31,429 bases of DNA from assembly GCA_018367495.1 (NCBI GenBank), contig JAGZGB010000012.1, positions 1 through 31,429 of the forward strand, given 5' to 3'. Each line of letters starts with the position of its first letter. The first letter of the stretch is position 1. The DNA comes from Veillonella sp. (lineage in GTDB: Bacteria; Bacillota_C; Negativicutes; Veillonellales; Veillonellaceae). The translations under genes and the position numbers were made by a program. Positions 1 through 7,221 of this stretch are shown piece after piece. A model generated the notes under the pieces. It had not been told where the DNA came from and made no database searches. It was given only the letters and a program-made list of their open reading frames with translations.

Positions 1-468
1 TATCCTACATATGATGTAGTGCATTGGGTATTTAACAAACATACATATAGTAGAGAAGAGTTTTCCAAAGAATACAATAAAGAAGTAGAGAAATATGTAG
101 ATGATAATCAAGCAGATGACGATGATATATTAGAAGAACCTGAAATTTTAGTAACCTATGAAGCTTGGATTGAAAGTACAGACCAACTCTTTGATAATGA
201 ACGTGTTACCGATGAAGAGTTATTCGAAGAAGATAAAGAAGATGGTATGTGGCAAGTAGAAATTATGGCCCATCTTGTTGCAGATAATGGTACATATTTT
301 ACTAGAGAAGAATTGCTCTTTAAATTGCACAATTTGATGGCCAATAAAGAATTGGGCGATCATGTATTCTTTGAAGGCATCGAATATGAAGGACATGAAT
401 GTGAAGGGTATGGTCTCATAGATAACGAAGACGGTATACCTGTATTCTATACATGTTGTGGTAGCTAA
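1..468 (+). CDS. Acidic protein of unknown function, 5'-truncated by window edge
   Basis: I do not recognise the family. The reading frame is open from base 1, and the GTG at 19 is probably not the true start: the paralogue at 644-1327 has about 80 more residues before the equivalent FNK-TY-REEF block. The protein is rich in Asp and Glu and has no signal peptide or membrane segment in the visible part. It shares with its paralogue the blocks EPEILV-YEAWIES, KEDGMWQVEI and MANKELGD-VFFE, and also a 32-bp identical DNA stretch (232-263 versus 1082-1113), which points to a fairly recent duplication. It ends in a terminator at 491-516, so it is transcribed separately from the next gene. An immunity or inhibitor role is conceivable for such small acidic tandem paralogues, but nothing in the sequence proves it. 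Confidence 0.8.
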   Translation, partial: YPTYDVVHWVFNKHTYSREEFSKEYNKEVEKYVDDNQADDDDILEEPEILVTYEAWIESTDQLFDNERVTDEELFEEDKEDGMWQVEIMAHLVADNGTYFTREELLFKLHNLMANKELGDHVFFEGIEYEGHECEGYGLIDNEDGIPVFYTCCGS

Positions 469-490
469 CTAATAGAGACATAATATATTA

Positions 491-516
491 GCCCTTCGCT
501 TATGCGAAGGGCTTTT
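491..516 (+). terminator. Rho-independent terminator
   Basis: A perfect 9-bp stem, GCCCTTCGC (491-499) with GCGAAGGGC (504-512), has loop TTAT and is followed by TTTT. It closes the first acidic-protein gene. Confidence 0.9.
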
Positions 517-518
517 GC

Positions 519-539
519 TATATACTTAGAAAGTATATA
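519..539. repeat. Perfect 9-bp inverted repeat
   Basis: TATATACTT (519-527) and AAGTATATA (531-539) form a perfect dyad with a 3-nt centre, directly behind the terminator and about 105 bp upstream of the second acidic gene. It could be an operator or a second hairpin. It has no T-run, so it is not a terminator. Confidence 0.5.
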
Positions 540-643
540 CTTCTGTGCTTTGGGCTACGTTATTTTATATAGCCTTCGTGTAAAATATTGAGAAAGTATT
601 TTAGTAATTTTGAAATTGAAGCATTGATAAGATTGCTGCTTTT

Positions 644-1327
644 ATGCTTGATGACATTCGAGAAATGTATGATGAATTTATTACTATAGATGATGTGAAA
701 GAACGGATCGGTATCCCTCAAATTGATCCAGAGCTAGGTACTGTAACCTATTGTGAACAAACCATAAAAAAACTGTTTAACAAGGATGAGAATACTGAGC
801 AGATTGAATATCTCGGTACTGATAAAGATGGTAATAAAATATATGAAGGTTACTATCATGAGTTTAAGGGAATTCCTTGGATTTTCAATAAAACTACTTA
901 TACTAGAGAAGAGTTCGATAAGGCGTTTTATGAATGCTTAGAAGAGCATAATGTTAATCCTGATACATTACCGCCATTAGTAGAGCCTGAAATTCTTGTA
1001 AGCTATGAAGCTTGGATTGAAAGTAAAAGTCAGCTTCACCCTAATGAATACTTGTACGAAGACGATGAATTAGAAGAATACGATAAAGAAGATGGTATGT
1101 GGCAAGTAGAAATCTATGCTCGCTTCAAAGCAGATAATGGCCAGTACTTTACTACTGAAGAGATTCTTTTCAAGATACATAACACAATGGCCAATAAAGA
1201 GCTCGGTGATTATGTATTCTTTGAAAACCTAGCCTATGATGATCACGAATTCGATGCTGACGATGCCGACGATGTTTCTGATGATGATGAAGGTACTCCT
1301 GTATTTGTCGTATGGCTTGGTAGCTAG
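644..1327 (+). CDS. Acidic protein of unknown function, full-length paralogue
   Basis: This 227-residue protein is strongly acidic, with Asp/Glu-rich stretches near residues 140-150 and 200-220 (the latter runs DADDADD-VSDDDEG). Residues from about 82 to the end match the truncated neighbour upstream almost block for block; residues 1-80 cannot be compared because the neighbour is cut. No signal peptide or membrane segment is seen. The start is uncertain: there is no convincing Shine-Dalgarno sequence before ATG 644, an in-frame ATG lies at 665, and the frame stays open back to 620. An extended -10-like element TGATAAGAT (625-633) would give an almost leaderless message for ATG 644. The function is unknown. 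The tandem paralogue and the DMP19-like gene downstream suggest a cluster of acidic accessory proteins. Confidence 0.8.
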   Translation: MLDDIREMYDEFITIDDVKERIGIPQIDPELGTVTYCEQTIKKLFNKDENTEQIEYLGTDKDGNKIYEGYYHEFKGIPWIFNKTTYTREEFDKAFYECLEEHNVNPDTLPPLVEPEILVSYEAWIESKSQLHPNEYLYEDDELEEYDKEDGMWQVEIYARFKADNGQYFTTEEILFKIHNTMANKELGDYVFFENLAYDDHEFDADDADDVSDDDEGTPVFVVWLGS

Positions 1328-1380
1328 TAAATAGCTGTTTTTGTTATAAATTATTGTTTTAAAATCAGTCAGTTATTGTT

Positions 1381-1410
1381 TTGTGTTGTTTGTTATTATT
1401 ATGATAAGAT
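1381..1410 (+). promoter_or_regulatory. Candidate promoter for the TPR/DMP19-like gene
   Basis: A weak -35, TTGTGT (1381-1386), lies 18 bp before an extended -10, TGATAAGAT (1402-1410). The start codon is about 40 bp downstream. No terminator separates this gene from the preceding one, so read-through is also possible. Confidence 0.3.
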
Positions 1411-1451
1411 GAGTTCATATACATATTAATGATATGGGGGAAGTGTATTGT

Positions 1452-2468
1452 ATGTCTATGAGTATTGATCAGTTTTTATCATTGTCTGATGCTGAACAGT
1501 TACAAACTATTAAAGATCTTAATGATATCGGTCAAGAGGAAATCATTATCGATGTGTTGACGGGGGTTGGCATCGATAACTTATCTGTACCTTTATTAGG
1601 CGAGCTTGGTAGAGCCTATAACAATAACGATAAACCAGAAGAAGCTATTAAAGTATTTAAAGCCATCGATACAGAACATAGAGATGCAGTGTGGCATTAT
1701 CGCTGTGCTTACTCTTATGGCTCTATTGCTTCTACTAATCATGAGGCTTATACATCAGAGAACATGCAACAGATGTTAGCTCTAGTAGATAGCGGTGTAC
1801 AATTAGCGAATAAAGAAGATCGAAATGATATAAAGGAATACTGCTTTGAAGTCATGGATATGTGCCGTTTACAAATGGACTTTGAAAAATGTGAAGTTGA
1901 CTATCCTGATTTATGCTTAAACTATAGCAAGTATATAGCCGAGAAAAAGAAGAAAAGAGAAGGTGTACCTCGTCAACGAACGATCACTGTAGAAGAAATT
2001 TTAGCTACAGATGATATGTGGACTATAAATGAGCCTGCCTATTGGACTATCAATATTTATGGTTCGTATGATGACTATTTAGAATCTGCAAAAGGGTTCA
2101 CCGTAGAGCAAAGATATCTTAACGCTATATGCTGGTATTTCGCTGAGGTTAATAATGGTGGGCATCATCAGTTCTTCTATAACTCTACAGGCATTGTATG
2201 GGAAGATGCTCTTGCAGGGTTACGCCTCTTCAAGATGGATATACTAGCAGATAATTTACAATCTGTAATCGATTACTTTGGCGGTTCTGTTCCATTTGAT
2301 AGAGAAGAACGATGGACCATTTTAAAAGATTGGGACGATGAAGTATTTGATTTCCTCGATAAAAAAGATGATGTATTATATGAATATGATGGAATTTATG
2401 AAGATACATTCGTACATGAACATCCAGAGTTATTTGTATTTGATGGGACCTATAAGGTTCCAGAATAA
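1452..2468 (+). CDS. TPR-like protein with DMP19/DUF4375-type C-terminal domain
   Basis: The start at 1452 is preferred over the in-frame ATG at 1434 because GGGGGAAG (1436-1443) then sits as a ribosome binding site 8 nt upstream; the earlier ATG would overlap it. The product is 338 residues. Around residues 40-75 a helical pair of TPR type is visible (LLGELGRAYNNND, PEEAIKVFKAID). The second half carries the signature of the DMP19/DUF4375 family: a block around EVNNGGHHQFFYNSTG, then a helix with ALAGL, and an ending with HPELF. The Neisseria DMP19 founder is an acidic DNA-mimic protein that binds a transcription factor. Whether this protein mimics DNA is not known, although its C-terminus is acidic. 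No signal peptide is present, so it should be cytoplasmic. Confidence 0.75.
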   Translation: MSMSIDQFLSLSDAEQLQTIKDLNDIGQEEIIIDVLTGVGIDNLSVPLLGELGRAYNNNDKPEEAIKVFKAIDTEHRDAVWHYRCAYSYGSIASTNHEAYTSENMQQMLALVDSGVQLANKEDRNDIKEYCFEVMDMCRLQMDFEKCEVDYPDLCLNYSKYIAEKKKKREGVPRQRTITVEEILATDDMWTINEPAYWTINIYGSYDDYLESAKGFTVEQRYLNAICWYFAEVNNGGHHQFFYNSTGIVWEDALAGLRLFKMDILADNLQSVIDYFGGSVPFDREERWTILKDWDDEVFDFLDKKDDVLYEYDGIYEDTFVHEHPELFVFDGTYKVPE

Positions 2469-2532
2469 GCGTAGCAATGTAGTGTATAAAGGCTACTTTC
2501 ACTAAGAATATACTATGTATTAGAGGTATTAC

Positions 2533-3018
2533 ATGTTAGATAAACAAGGCGTATATGATTGCCTACGTGAGCATCATATCGATTTTGAGATTACGGATCA
2601 CGCACCGTTATTTAGTATGGATGATAAGCCCAATGTAGAGTTGCCATATCCTGAGTGGGATGCGAAGAATTTATTCATTCGAGACCATAAACGGGAACAT
2701 TATTATTTGATTACCGTTCGTGGATCTAAGCGTGTGGATCTAAAACAGTTCCGTAAGGATCATAAGCTTAAAAAGATTTCCTTTGGTTCTGAAGAAGAAC
2801 TTTGGGATATTTTGAAGATTAAACCAGGTCACGTATCTCCATTCTGTTTGCTCCACGATGAAGACTGTAAGGTACATTACTACATTGATGCGGATTATAA
2901 AGATAATCTAATTGGTATACATCCAAATCAAAATGATGCTACCGTATGGCTACAGGGAAAAGACTTAGTTAAACTTATTGAAGAACATGGTACAATAGTA
3001 GAATATATTACATTGTAA
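2533..3018 (+). CDS. PrdX/YbaK-family aminoacyl-tRNA deacylase
   Basis: This 161-residue stand-alone protein resembles the prolyl-tRNA-synthetase-associated editing domain (ProXp/PrdX type), which hydrolyses mischarged tRNA such as alanyl-tRNA(Pro). The N-terminus has the usual pattern of a short helix, then FEITDHAPLFSM. A lysine-containing core (KNLFIRD, YYLITVRGSKRVDLK) and a late glycine-rich strand pair (GHVSPFCLLHD) also fit the fold, and the length is normal for the free-standing form. AGAGG (2522-2526) serves as ribosome binding site for ATG 2533. The next gene begins 21 bp after the stop, so the two may share a transcript. The family assignment is good; the exact tRNA substrate is inferred. 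Confidence 0.85.
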   Translation: MLDKQGVYDCLREHHIDFEITDHAPLFSMDDKPNVELPYPEWDAKNLFIRDHKREHYYLITVRGSKRVDLKQFRKDHKLKKISFGSEEELWDILKIKPGHVSPFCLLHDEDCKVHYYIDADYKDNLIGIHPNQNDATVWLQGKDLVKLIEEHGTIVEYITL

Positions 3019-3039
3019 TTTAGTCGAACTGGAGCATGT

Positions 3040-3807
3040 ATGAATAGAAAATTATTAAAACGTATTCTTGTAACCTCTGCGATTGCGGTATTAGGTGTGA
3101 GCACGTCCTTTGCAGCGCTTGTTATGGAACGTGATGAAGGTTTAGACACAGCACCTAGTGTAGGCATGTATCGCTATGTAGTGCCTACAGAGTTACAGGG
3201 CACATATAACAGTGCAGGTGTTGCCAATCTAACAGCATCTATGGAGAAAGAACCTAATACATTATCTATGAATGTAGCCCATGTAAAAGGAAGTCCATCT
3301 GAGTCTTATGTAGTAGAGATTTATAAAGATTTAGCTGCTATTGAAACACATCGCAAATCTGATCATTATCAAGCCTTTGTTAATGAAGTAGGTTCTAAAT
3401 TAACAAATCGTAAAATGTACGATGTACAATCTGTACTATTGTTTGAGAAAAAAGATGCTTTATCTATTGTCAATGATGGTAAAGCAGTAGTGACATTAAC
3501 GGAGTTTACTGTGAATAGCAATGATATCGATACAGTACAACGTCAATACCAACTCGATATTGAACGAGCTGTGCGTGATGATGCGGGTTATAAGGCTGGC
3601 TATGTGCTTCGTGAAAGAAATGCAAAAAATCATTGGTATGTGATCCAAATTTATAGTGATCAAGAAGCCTTAACAAAACATTTGAATAGTCCTGGTTATC
3701 GGTTTATGATGAGCCAAATCCAAGGTAGTCTACAAAACGTTACTACAAAAGTACTAGATGGGGATATCCTCGTTAACCATGGTGGTCAAGCTTTTGTAAG
3801 ACCTTAA
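3040..3807 (+). CDS. Exported protein with two ABM-like (YgiN-type) repeats
   Basis: The first 25 or so residues are a Sec signal peptide: basic start (NRKLLKR), hydrophobic core and probable cleavage after STSFA. The mature part of about 230 residues contains two copies of the pattern seen in antibiotic-biosynthesis-monooxygenase/quinol-monooxygenase domains. The first copy is VVEIYKDLAAIETHRKSDHY and the second IQIYSDQEALTKHLNSPGY; each is a strand followed by a helix with the characteristic His. Each copy would make one half of a ferredoxin-like dimer, so the chain may fold as an intramolecular pseudo-dimer. There is no lipobox, so it should be periplasmic. GGAG (3031-3034) precedes ATG 3040. 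Enzymatic activity is unproven; some ABM proteins handle quinones or haem. Confidence 0.7.
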   Translation: MNRKLLKRILVTSAIAVLGVSTSFAALVMERDEGLDTAPSVGMYRYVVPTELQGTYNSAGVANLTASMEKEPNTLSMNVAHVKGSPSESYVVEIYKDLAAIETHRKSDHYQAFVNEVGSKLTNRKMYDVQSVLLFEKKDALSIVNDGKAVVTLTEFTVNSNDIDTVQRQYQLDIERAVRDDAGYKAGYVLRERNAKNHWYVIQIYSDQEALTKHLNSPGYRFMMSQIQGSLQNVTTKVLDGDILVNHGGQAFVRP

Positions 3808-3837
3808 TATTGAAGAGTATATAATTACTGTAAAGTT

Positions 3838-3873
3838 ACTGCTAGCATAAAATATATATGTTAGCAGTTTTTT
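3838..3873 (+). terminator. Rho-independent terminator
   Basis: An 11-bp stem (3838-3848 with 3858-3868, one G-U pair), a 9-nt AT loop and a run of six T end the PrdX/ABM unit. Confidence 0.85.
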
Positions 3874-3970
3874 ACCATACTTTTTAAATTCATACAAATA
3901 CTGTATCATTTAATAATGACATACAAAAGGTTATGAATGATTTGTTAGTTTAAGAAGGAGATAATGTACT

Positions 3971-4468
3971 ATGAATTATAAATACACCTATGAAAGCCCA
4001 TTAGGAACTATGGTTATGCTTGGTACATTATCATACTTAACAGATTTATTTTTTATTGATGAAGCTCATGCACTAAGTTTTGATGATACGGAGTATATAG
4101 AACAGGTAACAGGTCCATTTGAAGTAACCATTATGTGGCTAGACCAATACTTTAATGGTAAAAAGCCTTTTATTACACCACCAATTCAGCTAGAAGGAAC
4201 AGAGTTCCGTAAGTTTGTGTGGTCTATATTACAAACAATTCCTTATGGTGAAACTACAACATATGGAGATATTGGCAAACAGATTGCACAGCAACAAGGC
4301 AAAGAAACATTCTCTGCTCAAGCCGTAGGCGGTGCCGTGGGCCATAATCCTATTTCTATTATAATTCCATGCCATCGTGTCATTGGTAGTAATGGTAAAT
4401 TGACAGGCTACGCAGGAGGCATTGAACGTAAGAAGTATATGCTTGATCTTGAAGCAAAACATAAATAA
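3971..4468 (+). CDS. ogt: Methylated-DNA--[protein]-cysteine S-methyltransferase (Ogt/MGMT)
   Basis: This is a suicide DNA-repair protein that moves the alkyl group from O6-alkylguanine to its own cysteine. The active-site motif IPCHRVIG is present with Cys134 of 165. It is preceded by the DNA-binding helix region (FRKFVWSILQTIPYGETTTYGDI, where the family has F...VW..L..IP.G.T.TYG.IA) and followed by the usual GYAGG turn. The N-terminal domain is short and typical for Ogt rather than Ada, because no AdaA metal-binding part is present. GGAG lies about 10 nt before ATG 3971. The gene stands alone between two terminators. Confidence 0.95.
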   Translation: MNYKYTYESPLGTMVMLGTLSYLTDLFFIDEAHALSFDDTEYIEQVTGPFEVTIMWLDQYFNGKKPFITPPIQLEGTEFRKFVWSILQTIPYGETTTYGDIGKQIAQQQGKETFSAQAVGGAVGHNPISIIIPCHRVIGSNGKLTGYAGGIERKKYMLDLEAKHK

Positions 4469-4486
4469 TGTGTGCTAGGTATGGTC

Positions 4487-4540
4487 ATATATGATGAATA
4501 TAATACTGAGCTAATATATGATAAATATAAAACTGAGTTA
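4487..4540. repeat. 27-bp tandem direct repeat, two copies
   Basis: Copies at 4487-4513 and 4514-4540 match at 24 of 27 positions and abut exactly. Each contains an ATATATGAT start and an ACTGAG core. A third copy begins (ATATA) but runs into the terminator stem. The repeat lies just after ogt and is non-coding. Confidence 0.8.
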
Positions 4541-4544
4541 ATAT

Positions 4545-4593
4545 AAAAAGAGATTACAGTTGGTGATGGGATACGCCAATGTAATCTCTTTTT
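4545..4593. terminator. Bidirectional rho-independent terminator
   Basis: A perfect 14-bp stem (4545-4558 with 4580-4593) has A-run and T-run flanks on either side, and the loop can pair further through TTGG/CCAA. It lies between the converging ogt and FAH-family genes and can serve both. Confidence 0.9.
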
Positions 4594-4609
4594 CTATATT
4601 TCTATTTCA

Positions 4610-5272
4610 TTATATAAATTTGTTTTCTAGTGTACCGATACCGCTAATTGTAACGGCCACAGTATCTCCTGGTTTTAACCAAGAGTATTTACTTTCATTT
4701 TTACCTAATACTACACCACTAGGTGTGCCTGTAAAGATAATATCACCTTCTTGGAGTGTCATATAGGATGATAGAAAGGCAATAATGTCATAAGGTTTAA
4801 ATATCATTTGGTCTAGTTTGGCTTGTTGACGTATTTCACCATTGACTGTTGTCGTAATGGTAGCACTTTCAAAGTCAAAATTATCAGGAGAAACAATAGT
4901 AGGACCTATAGGGGCAAAGTTATCAAGGGATTTGCCAAGAATCCACTGAGAACCTCTAAACTGTAAATTACGGGCGGACACATCGTTACCAATTGTGTAG
5001 CCTAGGATATGCTCTTTAGCGTGTTCTCTAGTAATATGTTTGCCAGATTTACCGATGATGATTACGAGTTCGCCTTCGTAGTCATAATGCAAGAATTCAT
5101 CGTCTATTGTAATCGTATCGTGATTGTTTGCTAGAGCATTAGAGGTTTTCATAAAGATTTCCGGAAAATCGTGAGTTGCTAGACTTGTTTCTGCAATATG
5201 ATCAGCATAATTAAGACCAATACATATGATACTTTTAAGATTAGGAATTAAAGAATGTATATTTTTGTTCAT
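4610..5272 (-). CDS. Fumarylacetoacetate hydrolase (FAH) family protein
   Basis: The 220-residue product has the single FAH domain without the long N-terminal extension of true fumarylacetoacetase, so it belongs with the acylpyruvase/oxaloacetate-tautomerase-like or hydratase group. Visible motifs are CIGLNYADH near the N-terminus, the metal ligands in YEGELVIIIG (two Glu) and GNDVSARNLQ (Asp), the KSLDNFAPIGP strand, and the closing GDIIFTGTPSGVV. The metal is expected to be Mg or Mn. AGGAGG on the minus strand (complement of 5282-5287) precedes the start at an ideal distance. The gene is divergent from ilvE. The substrate cannot be read from sequence; oxaloacetate proofreading would fit a cell with pyruvate carboxylase but is a guess. 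Confidence 0.9.
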   Translation of the reverse strand: MNKNIHSLIPNLKSIICIGLNYADHIAETSLATHDFPEIFMKTSNALANNHDTITIDDEFLHYDYEGELVIIIGKSGKHITREHAKEHILGYTIGNDVSARNLQFRGSQWILGKSLDNFAPIGPTIVSPDNFDFESATITTTVNGEIRQQAKLDQMIFKPYDIIAFLSSYMTLQEGDIIFTGTPSGVVLGKNESKYSWLKPGDTVAVTISGIGTLENKFI

Positions 5273-5462
5273 AATAGTAACCTCCTAGTAGGGTAGGATA
5301 TGTGTATCTAAATATTATTATAATATAAATAGATGAGAATCTATACCTATAAAAAATGTTTTATACGCGTAATAATTATATGGCTGATGATTTATATTAT
5401 GTTGCATTTATAAAATAATGTGCTTTCATAATATAGGTAGCACATCCTCTCTATAGAATCTA

Positions 5463-5491
5463 TTGAAATTACTAGATGATAGTGATAAGAT
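5463..5491 (+). promoter_or_regulatory. Candidate ilvE promoter
   Basis: TTGAAA (5463-5468) and TAAGAT (5486-5491) are 17 bp apart, with a TG extension in TGATAAGAT. A start near 5498 leaves a short leader with no room for a T-box or attenuator. The wider 253-bp divergent region (5273-5525) is otherwise AT-rich and shows no further feature I can support. Confidence 0.4.
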
Positions 5492-5525
5492 TAAAAGTAA
5501 ATAAATATAAATGGAGGTTATTGTT

Positions 5526-6548
5526 ATGAGCAAGAATATCGATTGGGACAATCTCGGTTTTGGTTATGTAGAAACTGATTACCGTTATTTGACTACTTAT
5601 AAAGATGGTAAATGGGACGAAGGCGGTTTAATTACTGATGCTAACGTTACTCTTAATGAATGTGCTGGCGTATACCAATACGCTCAAACTGTCTTTGAAG
5701 GTTTGAAAGCATACTACACAAAAGATGGTCATATTGTATGTTTCCGTCCAGATTTAAATGCAGAACGTTTGAATCACTCTTGTGAACGTCTTGTAATGCC
5801 TACATTACCTGAAGGTCGTTTTATTGAAGCTGTAAAAGAAGTGGTAAAAGCTAACAAAGACTTTGTTCCTCCTTATGGTCATGGTGCAAGCCTTTATATT
5901 CGCCCATATATGATGGGTACAAATTCCGTTATTGGTGTAAAACCTGCTGATGAATATCAATTCCGTGTATTTACCACTCCAGTAGGTCCTTATTTCAAAG
6001 GTGGCGCTAAACCAATTAAAATTCGTATCACTGATTTTGATCGTGCGGCTCCTCATGGTACTGGCCATATTAAAGCTGGTTTAAACTATGCGATGAGTTT
6101 GTATGCTATTACTGACGCTCATAGCAAAGGTTATGCTGAAAATATGTATCTTGATGCGGCTACTCGTACACATGTAGAAGAAACTGGTGGTGCTAACTTC
6201 ATCTTCATTACCAAAGATGGTAAATTAGTAACACCTAAATCTGATAGCATCTTGCCATCCATTACACGTCGTTCCTTGATGTATGTGGCAGAACATTACC
6301 TTGGTATGACTGTAGAACATCGTCCTGTTCATAAAGATGAATTAAAAGATTTTGCTGAAATTGGTCTTTGCGGTACTGCCGCTGTTATTTCTCCAGTAGG
6401 TCAAATCGATACTCCAGAAGGTACTATTAATGTTCCTGCTGGTATGGATGACATGGGTCCTATCACTAAAAAATTATATGACACATTACTTGGTATTCAA
6501 CATGGTGAAATTGAAGCACCTGAAGGCTGGGTAGTTAAAATTTGCTAA
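5526..6548 (+). CDS. ilvE: Branched-chain amino acid aminotransferase
   Basis: This PLP fold-type IV enzyme interconverts Leu, Ile and Val with their 2-oxo acids, using 2-oxoglutarate/glutamate. The start at 5526 is chosen because GGAGG (5513-5517) lies 8 nt upstream; the in-frame ATG at 5511 overlaps that site. The product is 340 residues, normal for the longer BCAT group. The PLP lysine is Lys183 in HIKAGLNYA. The following stretch MYLDAATRTHVEETGGANFIFI carries the conserved E-x-G-x-x-N, and GTAAVISPVG near residue 285 is the usual phosphate-binding/GTAA motif. It is monocistronic, with a terminator behind it. Confidence 0.95.
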   Translation: MSKNIDWDNLGFGYVETDYRYLTTYKDGKWDEGGLITDANVTLNECAGVYQYAQTVFEGLKAYYTKDGHIVCFRPDLNAERLNHSCERLVMPTLPEGRFIEAVKEVVKANKDFVPPYGHGASLYIRPYMMGTNSVIGVKPADEYQFRVFTTPVGPYFKGGAKPIKIRITDFDRAAPHGTGHIKAGLNYAMSLYAITDAHSKGYAENMYLDAATRTHVEETGGANFIFITKDGKLVTPKSDSILPSITRRSLMYVAEHYLGMTVEHRPVHKDELKDFAEIGLCGTAAVISPVGQIDTPEGTINVPAGMDDMGPITKKLYDTLLGIQHGEIEAPEGWVVKIC

Positions 6549-6584
6549 TCTTTTAGTAGATTATTTAATTTAACATGTAAATAG

Positions 6585-6619
6585 AAACGGCATCTATCTT
6601 TTGATAAATGCCGTTTTAT
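6585..6619 (+). terminator. Rho-independent terminator after ilvE
   Basis: AAACGGCAT (6585-6593) pairs with ATGCCGTTT (6608-6616), with an inner TATC/GATA extension and a T-rich tail. It separates ilvE from the converging thioesterase gene. Confidence 0.85.
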
Positions 6620-6651
6620 TTTTATTCTGTTCTTTTCAAAATAATAGGTTA

Positions 6652-7044
6652 TCAGTTTGCTTTTGCACGATTTGCTACTTTAGCCATGAATTTTTCGTTA
6701 TTAATAACGAAACGTTCATGAGTTCCTCGTCCAATAATACCAACACCATCGGAGGCTTCAATGTTAAATGTAATTTTACGTCCTTCTACGGCGCTAACTG
6801 TAGCTTTAGCCGTTACTGTTGCACCAAGTGGAGTAGGTGCTTCATGGGTTATGGATAGAGCAATACCTACCGTGCCTTCACCTTCTTCTAAATATGGTTG
6901 TACTGCTGCTTGCGCAGCTTCTTCCATTAAAGCACACATAGCTGGTGTAGCAAAAACTTCTAAAGAACCGGATTTCATTGTTTTAGCAATATTAGATTCT
7001 GTAACTGTAACTGTTGCTGTAGCTGTTTGACCTGCTGATACCAT
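6652..7044 (-). CDS. FlK-like hotdog-fold thioesterase
   Basis: This 130-residue single hotdog domain resembles the fluoroacetyl-CoA-thioesterase-like (FlK) family, often annotated simply as thioesterase. Visible elements are the conserved strand-helix SLEVFATPAMCALMEEAA, which holds the catalytic Thr and Glu region of the family, the GTVGIALSITHEAPTP block and the closing GIIGRGTHERFVIN, with its His and Arg. It has no signal peptide. GAAAGAAGG precedes the start on the minus strand. The real substrate is probably a short acyl-CoA; fluoroacetyl-CoA is only the name of the founding member. It is transcribed divergently from the TVP38-like gene. Confidence 0.85.
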   Translation of the reverse strand: MVSAGQTATATVTVTESNIAKTMKSGSLEVFATPAMCALMEEAAQAAVQPYLEEGEGTVGIALSITHEAPTPLGATVTAKATVSAVEGRKITFNIEASDGVGIIGRGTHERFVINNEKFMAKVANRAKAN

Positions 7045-7160
7045 GATATACCTTCTTTCATTAAGAATATTTTAATTATAATAGTATTATACATCTTTCA
7101 ATCATTTTTATGCTAATGTAATTATACGTATCTATAAAAATAAACTATATGCGTTCTTAT

Positions 7161-7190
7161 ATAACAGTTCTATAGAATCCGTGATATAAT
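7161..7190 (+). promoter_or_regulatory. Extended -10 promoter for the TVP38-like gene
   Basis: A perfect TATAAT (7185-7190) with a TG one base upstream forms an extended -10. A partial -35, ATAACA (7161-7166), lies 18 bp away. Between them sits the palindrome TTCTATAGAA (7168-7177), a possible operator. Confidence 0.5.
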
Positions 7191-7221
7191 GGAACTAGTT
7201 TTTTATTAAAACGAGGTATAT

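Noticed and set aside
1434..1451. Upstream in-frame start of the TPR/DMP19-like gene
   Set aside because: That ATG overlaps the Shine-Dalgarno sequence that fits the ATG at 1452.
4560..4766. Plus-strand open frame opposite the FAH gene
   Set aside because: It begins inside the terminator and lies antisense to a well-supported gene; no ribosome binding site or family signal.
6601..7030. Two plus-strand frames over the FlK-like thioesterase
   Set aside because: Both are antisense to a clear hotdog gene; one is low-complexity and the other lacks a ribosome binding site.
5451..7179. Shared CTATAGAATC decamer at 5451-5460 and 7170-7179
   Set aside because: Two copies of an AT-rich 10-mer could be chance, and only the second lies in a promoter-like context; not enough for an operator claim.
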